From Keguizhuia sedimenti (GTDB lineage: Bacteria; Pseudomonadota; Gammaproteobacteria; Burkholderiales; Burkholderiaceae_D), in assembly GCA_030715135.1 (NCBI GenBank), contig JAUYVH010000013.1, forward strand, positions 40,060 to 104,059: a stretch of 64,000 nucleotides of DNA, read 5' to 3'. Below are positions 1 to 9,198 of this stretch, one piece after another (position 1 is the stretch's first letter; the number at the start of each line of letters is the position of its first letter). A program made the translations under genes and the position numbers. The notes beneath the pieces were generated by a model, which had not been told where the DNA came from, did not search any database, and was given only the letters and a program-made list of their open reading frames with translations.

Positions 1-154
1 AGAGCCATAGCAGGACCGCATCCAGAAAGCTCTCGTGGTTGGCAATGATCAGGGTTTTTTCATGGCCGACGACATGCTGCGTGCCTTTTAATTCCAGCCG
101 GAAGGCGTATCGGACGAAGACGCGCAGCACCGGCTTCAAGATTTTCAGAAACAT
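1..154 (-). CDS. Acyltransferase (PlsC/Aas-like), N-terminal fragment cut by window edge
   Basis: The first 51 codons of a minus-strand gene are present; the rest lies outside the window. The start ATG (152-154) follows a strong GGAGGGGAAGG-type ribosome site. The fragment begins with a hydrophobic/basic stretch (MFLKILKPVLRVFVRYAF) and then carries NHESFLD, which fits the catalytic NHxxxxD box of glycerolipid acyltransferases at about residues 39-45. Family knowledge: such proteins acylate (lyso)glycerophospholipids at the inner membrane. The very short N-terminus before the box resembles the acyltransferase half of Aas-type or MFS/acyltransferase fusion proteins, but the fragment cannot separate these from a stand-alone PlsC. 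Confidence 0.6.
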   Translation of the reverse strand, partial: MFLKILKPVLRVFVRYAFRLELKGTQHVVGHEKTLIIANHESFLDAVLLWL

Positions 155-292
155 TGCCTTCCCCTCCTCATTACCTCGTTTTTATGTGCATTTATGCGCA
201 TTTTATTTATATTAAAGCGGCATTTGATGCTAACCCAAAACCAAGTGGCGATCATGCAAAACATTGCGGAGAACAGACACTTGCATGCGCAT

Positions 293-1120
293 TTATCTGA
301 TTACACAGATAGCCTCGGGAAAAGCGCCATGCAGACACTGCGGTTGCGGGATACTGTGCCGGGCCACAAAACGCATCACGTCGTCAGCAGTATTGACGGT
401 AATCCGGTTATTCCAGCGCAGCTCATCCGGATGATCGTCGAATGCCACATTCGCCTTGAACAACCTGCCGCCCAGCCGCGTACCGATTCCCAGATTCAGA
501 ACACTTGGCGCGTATTGTTGTTTTTGCAGCCATTTTTGCGCGGCGGCCCGGTCGATCAGCAATTCTTCGGAAGCGGCGCGTGCATAGGTCTCGACCAGCC
601 AGCCGTTCGAGTTCTGATATTTTGTCGAGAACGGATAAGCCACGGCACTGTAGCTCGCATGATGCATGCGCATCCGCTCTTCCCGGGACTGAAAAAGTTC
701 AAGCAATCGATCCTGCAGCCATGGTTCCGGAATCGCCAGTGCAATTTCGTTATCCACCAGATCGTCTGCAAAAAATTCGGCCAGGCCCTGCTCGTATAAC
801 TGTGAAGTGCCGCCGCCGCACAGATTTAAATCATGAAATACAGACCATCCTTTGCCGTCCGCATCCCTGACCGCAAAAGCCGCGTGCGAGTAGGTAATGC
901 CGTACTTGTCGAGATGCTGGCCGCGCCGGGCGATGATTACGACCTTCTGCGTTCCTGTATCGAGCAGTTTTTGCAGGCGGTACGCGGCCTCGAAGGCTTG
1001 CTGCGTTTCCTGTGCGCCCACCGCGACCTCCGCACAGTTCCTGCCCGCAAGCGCAACCTGGGTAGTGAACAGGCTTGCCGCAAGCAGACAAGCCTTCAAG
1101 GTATTAACGCGCGAGTGCAT
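293..1120 (-). CDS. DUF2145 family exported protein
   Basis: This 275-residue protein has a clear signal peptide (hydrophobic core at residues 10-24, cleavage likely after ALA) followed directly by GRNC, as in other DUF2145 proteins. The body carries the family's SHAAFAVRD region near residue 79 and many conserved aromatic positions. The biochemical role of DUF2145 is not known; it is found in the periplasm of beta- and gammaproteobacteria. Its start overlaps the end of the upstream gene (1104-1511) by 17 bp, so the two form an operon read leftwards. A remote likeness to NlpC/P60-type folds has been suggested for such proteins, but I see nothing here that proves enzymatic activity. Confidence 0.75.
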   Translation of the reverse strand: MHSRVNTLKACLLAASLFTTQVALAGRNCAEVAVGAQETQQAFEAAYRLQKLLDTGTQKVVIIARRGQHLDKYGITYSHAAFAVRDADGKGWSVFHDLNLCGGGTSQLYEQGLAEFFADDLVDNEIALAIPEPWLQDRLLELFQSREERMRMHHASYSAVAYPFSTKYQNSNGWLVETYARAASEELLIDRAAAQKWLQKQQYAPSVLNLGIGTRLGGRLFKANVAFDDHPDELRWNNRITVNTADDVMRFVARHSIPQPQCLHGAFPEAICVIR

Positions 1121-1511
1121 GATTGCGGGTCAGGCGTGCGTTTTCAGGCGTTACCAGATAGGCGACCGGCTTGTCTTCCTTGGACAGCAGCGCTCCGGTG
1201 GAATTGGGAGTGACGGTCAGCTTGTCGCCGGGTTTCAAGCCGGCCCGGTCACATACCTCCTTGGGAACATGGATGGTTTCCTTCTGGCCTTTGTCGTTGG
1301 ATACATGCAGTTCCATCTGATTGCCGTTAACGGTAGAGGCGGTAACTGCCCGGTCGATCACGATGAAGGGTGAAGCGATCATCAGCATGGAGCCGCCGAT
1401 CACGGACAATCCGGCCAACGTACTGAGATTGGATCCGCCAATTTCCGCGTGGACCGCGCCACAGCTTAATGAGGCTGCCAGGGTTGCGGCAGCAATCTTT
1501 GTGATCTTCAT
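1104..1511 (-). CDS. Small exported hypothetical protein, partner of DUF2145
   Basis: This 135-residue protein has a signal peptide (MKITKIAAATLAASLSCGAVHA), a short hydrophobic segment at about residues 33-48, and a small beta-rich C-terminal part with an LKPGDKLTVTP motif. I chose the ATG at 1509-1511 because AAGGAG sits at ideal spacing before it; an in-frame start 81 bp upstream would bury the signal peptide. The protein is co-transcribed with the DUF2145 gene, which it overlaps. No family is recognised with confidence; the KPGDKL region recalls SpoVT/AbrB-like or export-accessory beta folds, but this is only a resemblance. A role together with the DUF2145 protein in the envelope is inference from operon structure. 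Confidence 0.7.
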   Translation of the reverse strand: MKITKIAAATLAASLSCGAVHAEIGGSNLSTLAGLSVIGGSMLMIASPFIVIDRAVTASTVNGNQMELHVSNDKGQKETIHVPKEVCDRAGLKPGDKLTVTPNSTGALLSKEDKPVAYLVTPENARLTRNHALAR

Positions 1512-1665
1512 GACTACTCCTTTCGCAATGCAGTGTTGTTGAGGAACCGGTATTGATTGCGTGAATCGGTGTTGCATGCGAAGTTTAGCCACTCACTACT
1601 TAAAAGCGAGAATATTATGATAAATTCAATATATTGCCACTACTGGTATCACTATTTAATACTTT

Positions 1666-2403
1666 ATGGCCGGATCACATGAATTGATTGATGCCGTCAA
1701 GCTGCAGCTCAAAACACGTAACAAGAAATACAAGGACCTGGCGGACGGCCTGGGAGTAAGCGAAGCCAGCATCAAGCGCATGTTCTCGACCCGTAATTGC
1801 GACCTGGAGCGACTGGACAAAATATGCGGCTGGCTGGGAATCGAGTTTGCTGAACTCACGCGCGGCATCAAGCTGGAGGACAAGCTAACCACGCAGCTCA
1901 CGCTGACACAAGAAAAGGAAATCGTCTCCGATAAGAAGCTGCTATTGGTAGCGATCTGCGTGATGAATCATTACACGGTAGACGAGATAATAGATGCGTA
2001 TGCGATCTCCATAACCGAATGCACCCAGTTACTGCTCAAGCTCGACCGGATCAAGTTCATCGACCTTCTGCCGAACAATATGTACAGACTGCGCGTCGCA
2101 CGCAGCTTCCGCTGGCTGCCGGATGGACCGATGCATCGATTTTTCCGCTCGATGGCTGCCGAGTTCTGCGACCATCCCTTTACCGCAAAAGAAGAATGCT
2201 TTTTACAGCTCAACCTGATGCTTTCCCCTGCTTCCATCGATGCTTTAAAGCGGCGCATCCATCTGGTCGCACAAGATTATGCCGAGCAGCATAATCAGGA
2301 TGCGAGAACGGCCAGAGACAACCGGCAATCCATCACAATCATGATCGGCATGCGTCCATGGATTCCTGCATTCGTGCATCTGATGGCAAGAGTGAAGAAA
2401 TAA
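1666..2403 (+). CDS. XRE-type helix-turn-helix transcriptional regulator
   Basis: This is a 245-residue cytoplasmic protein. Residues 5-62 form a Cro/CI-type helix-turn-helix (KYKDLADGLGVSEASIKRM is the recognition unit). The rest, rich in helices, resembles a second winged-helix region (LLLVAICVMNHYTVDEIIDAY) and ends in a basic tail. The gene is divergent from the 1104-1511/DUF2145 operon, with an AT-rich 154-bp intergenic region that would hold both promoters, so it may control that operon; this is inference. The start ATG is the first in frame and has no strong ribosome site. The ligand or signal is unknown. Confidence 0.7.
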   Translation: MAGSHELIDAVKLQLKTRNKKYKDLADGLGVSEASIKRMFSTRNCDLERLDKICGWLGIEFAELTRGIKLEDKLTTQLTLTQEKEIVSDKKLLLVAICVMNHYTVDEIIDAYAISITECTQLLLKLDRIKFIDLLPNNMYRLRVARSFRWLPDGPMHRFFRSMAAEFCDHPFTAKEECFLQLNLMLSPASIDALKRRIHLVAQDYAEQHNQDARTARDNRQSITIMIGMRPWIPAFVHLMARVKK

Positions 2404-2905
2404 GCAGTTCCCACCAGATGTCGTCGGCAAAGGCAGCAGCGCAGATACCAGGCGGACCAAATAGAAAAGCAGCAAACCGGCCAGAAGCAGTCGCGCCGAC
2501 CGACCATCGGAATCACATTTTTCGGTTTTCAATGAGTTTTGCCGTGCACTCGCTTATTTGCTTAGCCTGAGCGTTCTCTCCTGATAAAACAAAATGGAAA
2601 AAGAAATTCCCGCAAACGGCTCCCATTTTAAAACTCTTGGTTTAAATATCCAAAAAACCATTTTTAAAATACTAAGATGGTTCGAAAAAAATTGATAATT
2701 ATCAAGTAGCGAGAGGGCAAATTTAAGTTTCGCTTAAGTATAAGTAATAATACTTAGATTGCATTCAAAGATGCCAACTTTATGCATCTTTGAAGAAACT
2801 TTACTCCGTTCTCTCTTAAAATAGCTATAAAAATAATATCAATGAACCCGACTGTCATTCCTTGTAGCGCTGCAACGGAAGGCTGGGATTTCCTCGGGAA
2901 TAGAC
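2404..2905. other. AT-rich intergenic region with three inverted repeats
   Basis: No gene is supported in these 502 bases, which are clearly AT-richer than the flanks. Three inverted repeats stand out: the perfect palindrome TTGATAATTATCAA at 2692-2705, TAAGTAT/ATACTTA at 2735-2741 and 2750-2756, and TTCAAAGATGC/GCATCTTTGAA at 2764-2774 and 2784-2794 (11-bp arms, 9-nt spacer). They lie 110-215 bp upstream of the hybrid histidine kinase and are most easily read as binding sites or a leader hairpin for that gene. Confidence 0.55.
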
Positions 2906-4402
2906 ATGCCGTTCTTAGCTCGGTCTTCGTTACTGTCCTACCTCGTCGTCGCACTTACACTTTTAATTTTTCTCCTTGATGCATTCACTCCATTAAAAAT
3001 CGCCATCGCCGTCCTCTACGGCGCCGTCATCCTGATTGCCTCGCCAGTATGGTCCCGGAGCAGCATTATCAAGTTGGCGCTGATTTGCATTGCACTTACC
3101 CTGATCGCCTATTCGATCGCGTATAAGCTGCAATTTTTCGGCCCATCCTTCGGACGTTGCCTGATCAGTATGGCGGCCATCGCCATCACGACTTTCCTGG
3201 CGTTGCGGAACCAGGCGGCGACAAACAGGTTGATGGAACGAGAGGAAGCGCTGCGTCAGGCAAATCGCCACAAGGATGAATTCCTGGCCATGCTGGCGCA
3301 TGAATTGCGCAATCCACTTGCTCCTATCAGCGCCGGAGCGCACCTGCTGAAGATGACGCCCGGCCAAACCCAGGCGGTCGAAGAAGTAAGCGACATCATC
3401 ATTCGCCAGACCGATCATCTCAATGAATTGGTTAACGACCTGCTCGATGTATCGCGCCTGACAAGAGGGGTGACGACCATCAAGAAAGAACGCGTCGACA
3501 TAAAACAGGTTGTATCCGATGCCCTGGAACAGGCACGCCCTTTGATACAGAACCTGAATCATCAGCTCGAAGTGCATGTTCCACCCGAACCCGCCATCGT
3601 CCTTGGCGACTACAAGCGCCTGGTTCAGATCGTGGCAAATTTACTCAATAATGCAGCCAAATACACGCCGGAAGGCGGCAATCTGGCTCTGCGCCTGAAA
3701 CATGCAGAGCGCCAGCTTTTTCTGGAAGTCTCCGACAACGGCATAGGCATCGCGCCCGAGCTGCTGCCGCATGTCTTTGATCTATTCACGCAGGCACAAA
3801 GAAGCCCCGACCGAACACAGGGCGGGCTTGGCATCGGATTGGCACTGGTAAAAGCCCTGGTTGAACTTCATGGCGGAAGCGTCTCCGCCCGCAGCAACCG
3901 GCCAGCAGCAGGGACGACATTCACAGTAAGGCTGACTGCACATGAAGAGTGCGAAGCAATCGATTCCAAAAAGTTGGTATTGCAGTTACCGCCTTCCTCT
4001 GCAAAAGCCATGCGCATTCTGCTCGTGGACGATAACGCAGATGCAGCCAATATGCTTGCGGGATTCCTTAAGGCTGCAGGCCATCAGGTAAATGTGCATT
4101 ACCGCCCGGCCGATGCGCTGGAGCGTGCGGAGCAGGATATCTATGACGCATTTATCCTGGACATCGGCTTGCCTGACATGGATGGCAACGCACTGGCACA
4201 GCGGCTTAGACGCATTCCCGCAGCGGAAGAGGCATGCTTCATTGCCATGACGGGATACGGCGCGCAATTCAACCGCCAGACAGCGGCGCGTGCAGGCTTC
4301 GACCACTATCTCGTCAAACCCGCCAATCCAACGGAGCTTCTGACGGTCCTTGAATCGTGCAAACAGGAGCCGGCACAGGAAAAAATTCTCCAAAGGGAAT
4401 GA
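2906..4402 (+). CDS. Hybrid sensor histidine kinase / response regulator
   Basis: This 498-residue protein starts with an integral membrane sensor of about four short hydrophobic segments (residues 5-100) and has no periplasmic domain. A coiled linker leads into a HisKA domain with the H-box AHELRNPLAP (phospho-His near residue 132), then an HATPase domain (N-box NLLNNAAKYTPEGG, GIGIAPE, GGLGIGLALV). A C-terminal receiver begins at VDDNADAA; its phospho-acceptor Asp is in LDIGLPDMDG near residue 418 and the conserved Lys is in YLVKP. It is a complete hybrid kinase whose output needs a separate phosphotransfer or regulator protein, none of which is adjacent. The long AT-rich upstream region with inverted repeats suggests its own regulation. 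The signal is unknown. Confidence 0.9.
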   Translation: MPFLARSSLLSYLVVALTLLIFLLDAFTPLKIAIAVLYGAVILIASPVWSRSSIIKLALICIALTLIAYSIAYKLQFFGPSFGRCLISMAAIAITTFLALRNQAATNRLMEREEALRQANRHKDEFLAMLAHELRNPLAPISAGAHLLKMTPGQTQAVEEVSDIIIRQTDHLNELVNDLLDVSRLTRGVTTIKKERVDIKQVVSDALEQARPLIQNLNHQLEVHVPPEPAIVLGDYKRLVQIVANLLNNAAKYTPEGGNLALRLKHAERQLFLEVSDNGIGIAPELLPHVFDLFTQAQRSPDRTQGGLGIGLALVKALVELHGGSVSARSNRPAAGTTFTVRLTAHEECEAIDSKKLVLQLPPSSAKAMRILLVDDNADAANMLAGFLKAAGHQVNVHYRPADALERAEQDIYDAFILDIGLPDMDGNALAQRLRRIPAAEEACFIAMTGYGAQFNRQTAARAGFDHYLVKPANPTELLTVLESCKQEPAQEKILQRE

Positions 4403-4669
4403 CGCGTCAGGAGCGTGATCACTCTTTTTCCCGAGCAACAGATGGACGGACGCCGAGCGCACTGCCGGTGCACGGATATACGTGCCGGAATTTGCACGGA
4501 GCATCTCCGAAGAAGAGCTGAACAGATGCCGCGGGTGCCCGAGAATTATTGTGGCAGGATCTACTTTACGGACAAGATATAACAGGCACCGGGTCGATGC
4601 CATTGCAGCTCAGCCGGGCGCCAGCATCACTTGCGGCACGCCGGCAGCATGAGGGTGTGTACTGTTCAA

Positions 4670-5185
4670 CTATATAAAGCGCCAGCCTTTTTCGTCGTAG
4701 ACGGGCGCAAAGTCGTCAGATTGGTTGAACCAGCCGCACATTCCGAAAATCAGTCCCCACAGCGATGACTTCTTTTTGACGCCGATACGCTTGTAGGAGC
4801 GTTCGAACTCATTGGAAAGATCTTCCAGTGTCGACAGTATGCCCGGCCAGATGGCATATTCGACGGCAGGCATTGCAGGCGGCTCAGGCTGGACCGCATT
4901 GGCACAACCGGCCTTGTCTGCCCGCCCCGTCAGGTAATAGTAGTCCCATAATTTGTGCGGCTCACCGAAGAGCATTTCCGGGTCAAAGGGATTCCATGCA
5001 GGAAGAAGCTGGCCCTCGGAGTAACCAATCCGGTAGGCTTCCTTTTCGATGAAGCGTCGCATCGTCCATCCGTCATATTCGGTCATCGCCGCAACATCCT
5101 TTCCGCTCCAGGAAACGATATTGCTTTGATCTCCGAAAAACAATGGTGCGCGTGTCTTGGTACCGATCTCGCATTGATATCCCAT
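4670..5185 (-). CDS. Hypothetical protein, 171 aa
   Basis: This small soluble protein starts MGYQCEIGTKTRAPLFF and is rich in aromatic residues (WDYYYL, MCGWF). I chose the ATG at 5183-5185 because AGAGGGG lies just before it; the open frame runs 98 codons further upstream, but that part has low-complexity basic composition and looks non-coding. The positions of Trp, Tyr and acidic residues suggest a compact alpha/beta domain, but I do not recognise a family. There is no signal peptide and no membrane segment. It is divergent from the antiporter gene with a 374-bp gap between them that contains a triple TTGCGGC tandem repeat (5222-5242). Confidence 0.55.
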   Translation of the reverse strand: MGYQCEIGTKTRAPLFFGDQSNIVSWSGKDVAAMTEYDGWTMRRFIEKEAYRIGYSEGQLLPAWNPFDPEMLFGEPHKLWDYYYLTGRADKAGCANAVQPEPPAMPAVEYAIWPGILSTLEDLSNEFERSYKRIGVKKKSSLWGLIFGMCGWFNQSDDFAPVYDEKGWRFI

Positions 5186-5559
5186 ATTCCCCTCTCTTGG
5201 CTCAAGTATTTCCTTCTTACCTTGCGGCTTGCGGCTTGCGGCGCGCTCGCTTTTTCCTCCCTTAATGTTTTTTCGGCTGAAACCTGTTGAGATAAAGGCT
5301 GGCAAGGCTTTATTTTTAGCTGATTTCAGTTGATTTTCTCCTTTGTACCGCTCCTGAATTTGCTTAAACAGGCATATGCGGCAATTCAGGCTTGTTCCAG
5401 AATAAATATCATGCCTGATACAGCATAACCAGACCGTCGTGGCGGTATTCCAACGAACAGATGCATTTGCACCAGCCATTCCTTGATTTGCTTCCAGGAA
5501 AAGAGCAACAAAACGGGAAGTACTTTGTCATATTTTTAAAATTTCTCTTACGGGTGGTT

Positions 5560-6873
5560 ATGACAACTGCGATGTGGTTCCTGCTGATTGGCTTTCTCAT
5601 GCTTAGCCGTGGCCTGGCGCCGTCGCTTCTCAACCACCTGCCGTTTACATCGGCCATCGTTTATTTTCTGGTCGGCTTGTCATTGGGCCCGACCGGACTC
5701 AATATTTTTTATTTTGACCCGCTGGAGGAATCTGCTGCGCTGGAAGTACTGACTGAAGTAGCCGTTCTCATTTCGCTGTTTTCCGCCGGTGTAAAAATGC
5801 CGGTTCCCTTCAGGCTGGCGCGCTGGCAGCCTCCGCTGAGACTGGCATGGATTTCCATGACTTTGACGGTCGGGATGATCGCGGCGTTTTCCTATTTTGT
5901 CCTTGGGCTGCCTTTAGGCGCCGGTATCCTTCTGGGAGCGATTCTGGCGCCCACCGACCCGGTACTGGCCACCGATGTGCAATCCCGCCATCCGGGAGAT
6001 AACGACCAGCTCAGATTCACGCTGACGAGCGAAGCCGGCATGAATGACGGCACCGCTTTTCCGTTTGTGATGCTCGGCCTGGGCCTGCTGGGATTGCACG
6101 AAATCGGGGACTACGGATGGAAATGGATTCTGGTCGATGTAGTCTGGGCGACCGGCGCTGCAATACTGATCGGCGTCGCCGGGGGATCCGCTGTCGCGCG
6201 CATCACCTGGAAACTGCGCGGCAAGGAGCAAAAGTACGACATTCTGGATGACCTGGTCGGCCTGGGCCTGATCGGCATCGTTTATGGGCTCAGCGTAATC
6301 CTGCACGCCTGGGGGTTTCTGGCAGTTTTCTTCGCTGCCGTTGCATTAAGGCAAACCGAACTAAGTCTTGCGCGCAAGGGCGGCATCAAACCCGAGCTGC
6401 TCAATGCCGACGTGGCCGAGCCCATCGAGGCATCTTCCGGAAAACCGAAACCCGAACCTCCTCCGACTGTCAGTAACGAGGCGCTGGTATTCAAAGAACA
6501 TCTGGAGCGTCTGTCGGAACTGATGCTTGTCTTCCTGCTGGGAAGCATGCTGTTTGCCGAATTCTGGAACTGGCGGTCGGTCGGCCTGGCGATTTTTGTG
6601 TTCGTGATTGCCCGCCCGCTCAGTGTTTTCATCGGCCTGGCAGGCACGACTACCTCTTGGCGCATCCGCAGCATATCCGGATGGTTCGGCGTGCGCGGCA
6701 TCGGCTCGCTGTATTACCTGATGTATGCGATCCAGCATGGACTTCCTCACGATCTGGCACGCGATTTCATTCAACTGAGCCTGAGCGTCATCGCCTTATC
6801 CATTCTGGTGCACGGCACCAGCGTCAAGCCATTATTGAACCGCCTGTGGCGCCCGCGACAAGGCGCGAAATAA
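5560..6873 (+). CDS. Cation:proton antiporter, CPA1 (NhaP/NHE) type
   Basis: This 437-residue polytopic inner-membrane protein has about 12 hydrophobic segments. The family hallmark APTDPVLATDVQ and, shortly after, SEAGMNDGTAFPFVMLG match the ion-binding core of CPA1 Na+/H+ antiporters (the ND pair in the latter carries the transported cation). A hydrophilic loop near residue 310 (GKPKPEPPPT) splits the two halves. I chose the ATG at 5560 rather than an in-frame codon 99 bp upstream because the protein then begins directly with the first membrane segment. Likely role: Na+ or K+ export and pH control. The gene stands alone; a small hairpin at 6884-6902 follows it. Confidence 0.85.
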   Translation: MTTAMWFLLIGFLMLSRGLAPSLLNHLPFTSAIVYFLVGLSLGPTGLNIFYFDPLEESAALEVLTEVAVLISLFSAGVKMPVPFRLARWQPPLRLAWISMTLTVGMIAAFSYFVLGLPLGAGILLGAILAPTDPVLATDVQSRHPGDNDQLRFTLTSEAGMNDGTAFPFVMLGLGLLGLHEIGDYGWKWILVDVVWATGAAILIGVAGGSAVARITWKLRGKEQKYDILDDLVGLGLIGIVYGLSVILHAWGFLAVFFAAVALRQTELSLARKGGIKPELLNADVAEPIEASSGKPKPEPPPTVSNEALVFKEHLERLSELMLVFLLGSMLFAEFWNWRSVGLAIFVFVIARPLSVFIGLAGTTTSWRIRSISGWFGVRGIGSLYYLMYAIQHGLPHDLARDFIQLSLSVIALSILVHGTSVKPLLNRLWRPRQGAK

Positions 6874-6883
6874 GCCGCCTCAA

Positions 6884-6902
6884 AGGTCACGCTCAGTGAC
6901 CT
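6884..6902 (+). terminator. Hairpin after antiporter gene
   Basis: AGGTCAC and GTGACCT form a perfect 7-bp stem with a 5-nt loop, 11 bases after the antiporter stop codon. No T-run follows, so it is at best a weak or Rho-assisted terminator or an mRNA-stabilising hairpin. Confidence 0.35.
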
Positions 6903-7051
6903 GAGCTCCTCGCTTTCAATGGGCAGGGCGCGCACGTCACGAAGAGAATTGCGTCGCCTCAGATCTGCCGATTGGCGCACCAGCCTGGTGCAGGCGCTTG
7001 GCATTATCTTTGCTGTTCTGACACGCATGCAATCTCTCCAGGTGCCGACCC

Positions 7052-7792
7052 ATGAAAAAGCTGATCATCGTAAAAATCGGGAATACATTTTCAGAGCTGG
7101 TTACGAGCTACGGCGATTTCGAACACTGGATACAGGCAGGCACAGGACACACGAATAATACGGCGCTGATCATCGATCCGCGCCGGGAATCCGATATGCC
7201 GACTCCGGATGACATTGCCGGCGTGGTGATTTCCGGGTCACGCGCAATGGTCACGGATCGTGTTCAATGGAGCGAAGCGCTCAGGCCATGGATCAGGGAA
7301 TTACTCGATCACGAAGTTCCCTTGCTTGGCATCTGTTATGGACATCAACTGATTGCCGATGCGCTGGGAGGAGAAGTGGATTACCACCCAAACGGAGTGG
7401 AAGCCGGAACCGTGACAATCAAGCGAACCGAGCAGGCGCTGGACGACGAACTCTTCCATGACTTGCCGCCGCAATTTCCCGTGCAGGCTATCCACTGGCA
7501 ATCTGTCCGGCATCTGCCGCCGGGCGCGACCCTCCTGGCCGGCAACAGCTTTGATCCGCACCACGCTTTCCGCGTGGGCAAATGCACCTGGGGCGTGCAG
7601 TTTCACCCTGAATTCAGCAGCAACATCATGTATGAGTACCTTTGCCGCCTGGGCCCCGAACTTGCCGAATGCGGCCAGGATGTCGAAACCCTGCTCAATC
7701 GTGTGAGCCGCACCGACTGGGCAGCGCTGATTCTGAAGCGTTTCGGCATGCTCGTTCTGCGCCAGAACAGCAGAACGTACGAACCGGCATAG
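7052..7792 (+). CDS. Class I glutamine amidotransferase (GMP synthase-like domain)
   Basis: This 246-residue stand-alone GATase1 domain has the nucleophile elbow GICYGHQ (catalytic Cys near residue 94) and the downstream FHPEF (catalytic His-Glu near residue 190), both intact. Family knowledge: such lone proteins are related to GuaA and to gamma-glutamyl hydrolases that use glutathione or polyamine conjugates; the substrate cannot be read from the sequence. Its stop is 5 bp from the start of the HPP-family membrane protein, so the two are surely co-transcribed and probably act in one nitrogen- or thiol-related process (inference). AGGTG precedes the start. Confidence 0.8.
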   Translation: MKKLIIVKIGNTFSELVTSYGDFEHWIQAGTGHTNNTALIIDPRRESDMPTPDDIAGVVISGSRAMVTDRVQWSEALRPWIRELLDHEVPLLGICYGHQLIADALGGEVDYHPNGVEAGTVTIKRTEQALDDELFHDLPPQFPVQAIHWQSVRHLPPGATLLAGNSFDPHHAFRVGKCTWGVQFHPEFSSNIMYEYLCRLGPELAECGQDVETLLNRVSRTDWAALILKRFGMLVLRQNSRTYEPA

Positions 7793-7797
7793 TACCC

Positions 7798-8406
7798 ATG
7801 ACAATCCTTGCCAAGGAAAAAGCAGCCGACCGGTCGATTGGCGTGACCTCGATGGTACGAAGTGGGTATAAAAGCTTGAAGTCGCTTTTGCGCCACATCC
7901 TGCGCCCGACAAAACGCCTTGCCTTATGTGCCGCAGGTGCGGCCATCGGCTTGGGGTTAACCCTCTGGATCACGGGCATCGATGATCCCTTCCTGCTTGC
8001 TTCGCTGGGCGGATCGACCGTTTTCCTCTTTGGATTAACCCGAACGCCGGCAGCCCAGCCCAGGGCCTTGTTCGGCGGACACCTCGGCGGTGCGTTAATC
8101 GGCATCCTGTGTTATCAGGCGTTCGGCGCCGCAACCTGGGTCTACATTCTGGCCGTGGCCATGACCATGATCTACATGCTCCTCAGCGGGACGGTGCATC
8201 CGCCTGCCGGCGCCAACCCGCTATTGATGGTCCATCACCATGCTTCATTTTCCGCGCTATGGGAACCTGTCGGATTAAGCATCGTCCTGCTTGCCGCGGC
8301 GGCATTCGCCTGGACGCGCATCGTTTCGGGCATGGTGCACTATCCCGCGAAGTGGATGGATGCATCGCCTCCGACTACATTTGGAGCAAGCTGGGAAAGT
8401 GAGTAG
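7798..8406 (+). CDS. HPP family integral membrane protein
   Basis: This 202-residue protein has four to five membrane segments. The motif VHPPAGANPLL (near residues 133-143) gives the HPP family its name, and the first half (LASLGGSTVFLFGL, PRALFGGHLGGALIG) also matches. Known members have been linked to nitrite transport in plastids and cyanobacteria; most bacterial members are uncharacterised. I chose the ATG at 7798, 5 bp after the amidotransferase stop; the frame extends upstream into that gene but would be an overlap of more than 150 bp. The first 40 residues are basic and cytoplasmic. Operon with the upstream GATase. Confidence 0.75.
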   Translation: MTILAKEKAADRSIGVTSMVRSGYKSLKSLLRHILRPTKRLALCAAGAAIGLGLTLWITGIDDPFLLASLGGSTVFLFGLTRTPAAQPRALFGGHLGGALIGILCYQAFGAATWVYILAVAMTMIYMLLSGTVHPPAGANPLLMVHHHASFSALWEPVGLSIVLLAAAAFAWTRIVSGMVHYPAKWMDASPPTTFGASWESE

Positions 8407-8532
8407 GCTTTGCTCATCACGGTGCGGTAGTGGAACAAGCACCGTCTCTAATGCTCAGCATGGCGCACGATAAATCCGGAATGGATTTTCGTGCGTTGTT
8501 TATTGCCTATATGTTGAACGTATCTTGGCCGA

Positions 8533-8676
8533 TTACCGTTCACTCGCGGGATCGATAGCCTGACCGGCTTCTTTGCCCTGTTTTGCCTTCGCGTTCATCA
8601 CACCAGCGGTCATGGCAACGCCCAGAAAAACGATCAGTCCGATAACAATGAAAGCGGAAATAAACTGAGTAGCCAT
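8533..8676 (-). CDS. Small single-span membrane protein, 47 aa
   Basis: MATQFISAFIVIGLIVFLGVAMT forms one membrane segment and is followed by a short basic/acidic cytoplasmic tail ending in DPASER. AAAGGA lies 9 bases before the ATG. Such single-span mini-proteins are common in Oxalobacteraceae and have no known role. It is a plausible real gene because of the clear ribosome site and sensible topology, but family support cannot be checked here. Confidence 0.5.
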   Translation of the reverse strand: MATQFISAFIVIGLIVFLGVAMTAGVMNAKAKQGKEAGQAIDPASER

Positions 8677-9198
8677 CGCATGAATTCCTTTCTTGTTTAA
8701 GTGGGATGAATGCATTCATGCTGAAAATAGCAATGTTTATGCCTGTGACAGGTAACGGGATTTGCGATTTTATGCGGCGTCAGAAATCGCCATGAAGAAG
8801 CCCTGATTGCCTATGCAAGCTTGCTGATCAAGCAATCGGACTTGAGCGGGCGGCGGCTCAAAATGGAGCATGAGGCGGTGCATCCTCAAACATGCACATG
8901 TCATTGGAGTCGGCTCGCAGACGCCTTTCATTGAATGCCTTCATGTGAAGTCCTGCGTCTGCTTGCTGCAGCAGATCGAATGACAAGAAATTCAATCATT
9001 GATGACAAAACGGCTAACAAGAATGGCATGTACAAGCCGGGATCACTTCGAACGGCATGTGCATACAGCGTTTCAAATGCATTTAGTCCGAACTTCTCGC
9101 ATGTGTGCCTAGTCATATCCAGCTTATTGCATCTATCTGCTTTCTGAATCGTATATCACAACACGCAGTTAAAACACATATACGAATAGCTATTGAAA
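8677..9198. other. Intergenic stretch, no supported gene
   Basis: This region of about 520 bases contains open frames up to 70 codons, but none has a ribosome site or convincing composition. One plus-strand run at about 8785-8933 (GVRNRHEEALIAYASLL...) reads like protein but lacks a start and may be a gene remnant. The last 60 bases are AT-rich and probably carry the promoter of the outer-membrane protein gene at 9199. Confidence 0.4.

Noticed and set aside
2692..2705. TTGATAATTATCAA as a true Fur box
   Set aside because: Only a part of the 19-bp Fur pattern is present, so I mention it only as one of three inverted repeats.
5222..5242. Triple TTGCGGC tandem repeat
   Set aside because: A short heptamer slip repeat; no evidence that it affects a gene, as the real start of the 4670 gene is downstream of it.
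8935..9147. 70-codon frame before the outer-membrane protein gene
   Set aside because: No ribosome site, no family, overlaps the probable promoter region.
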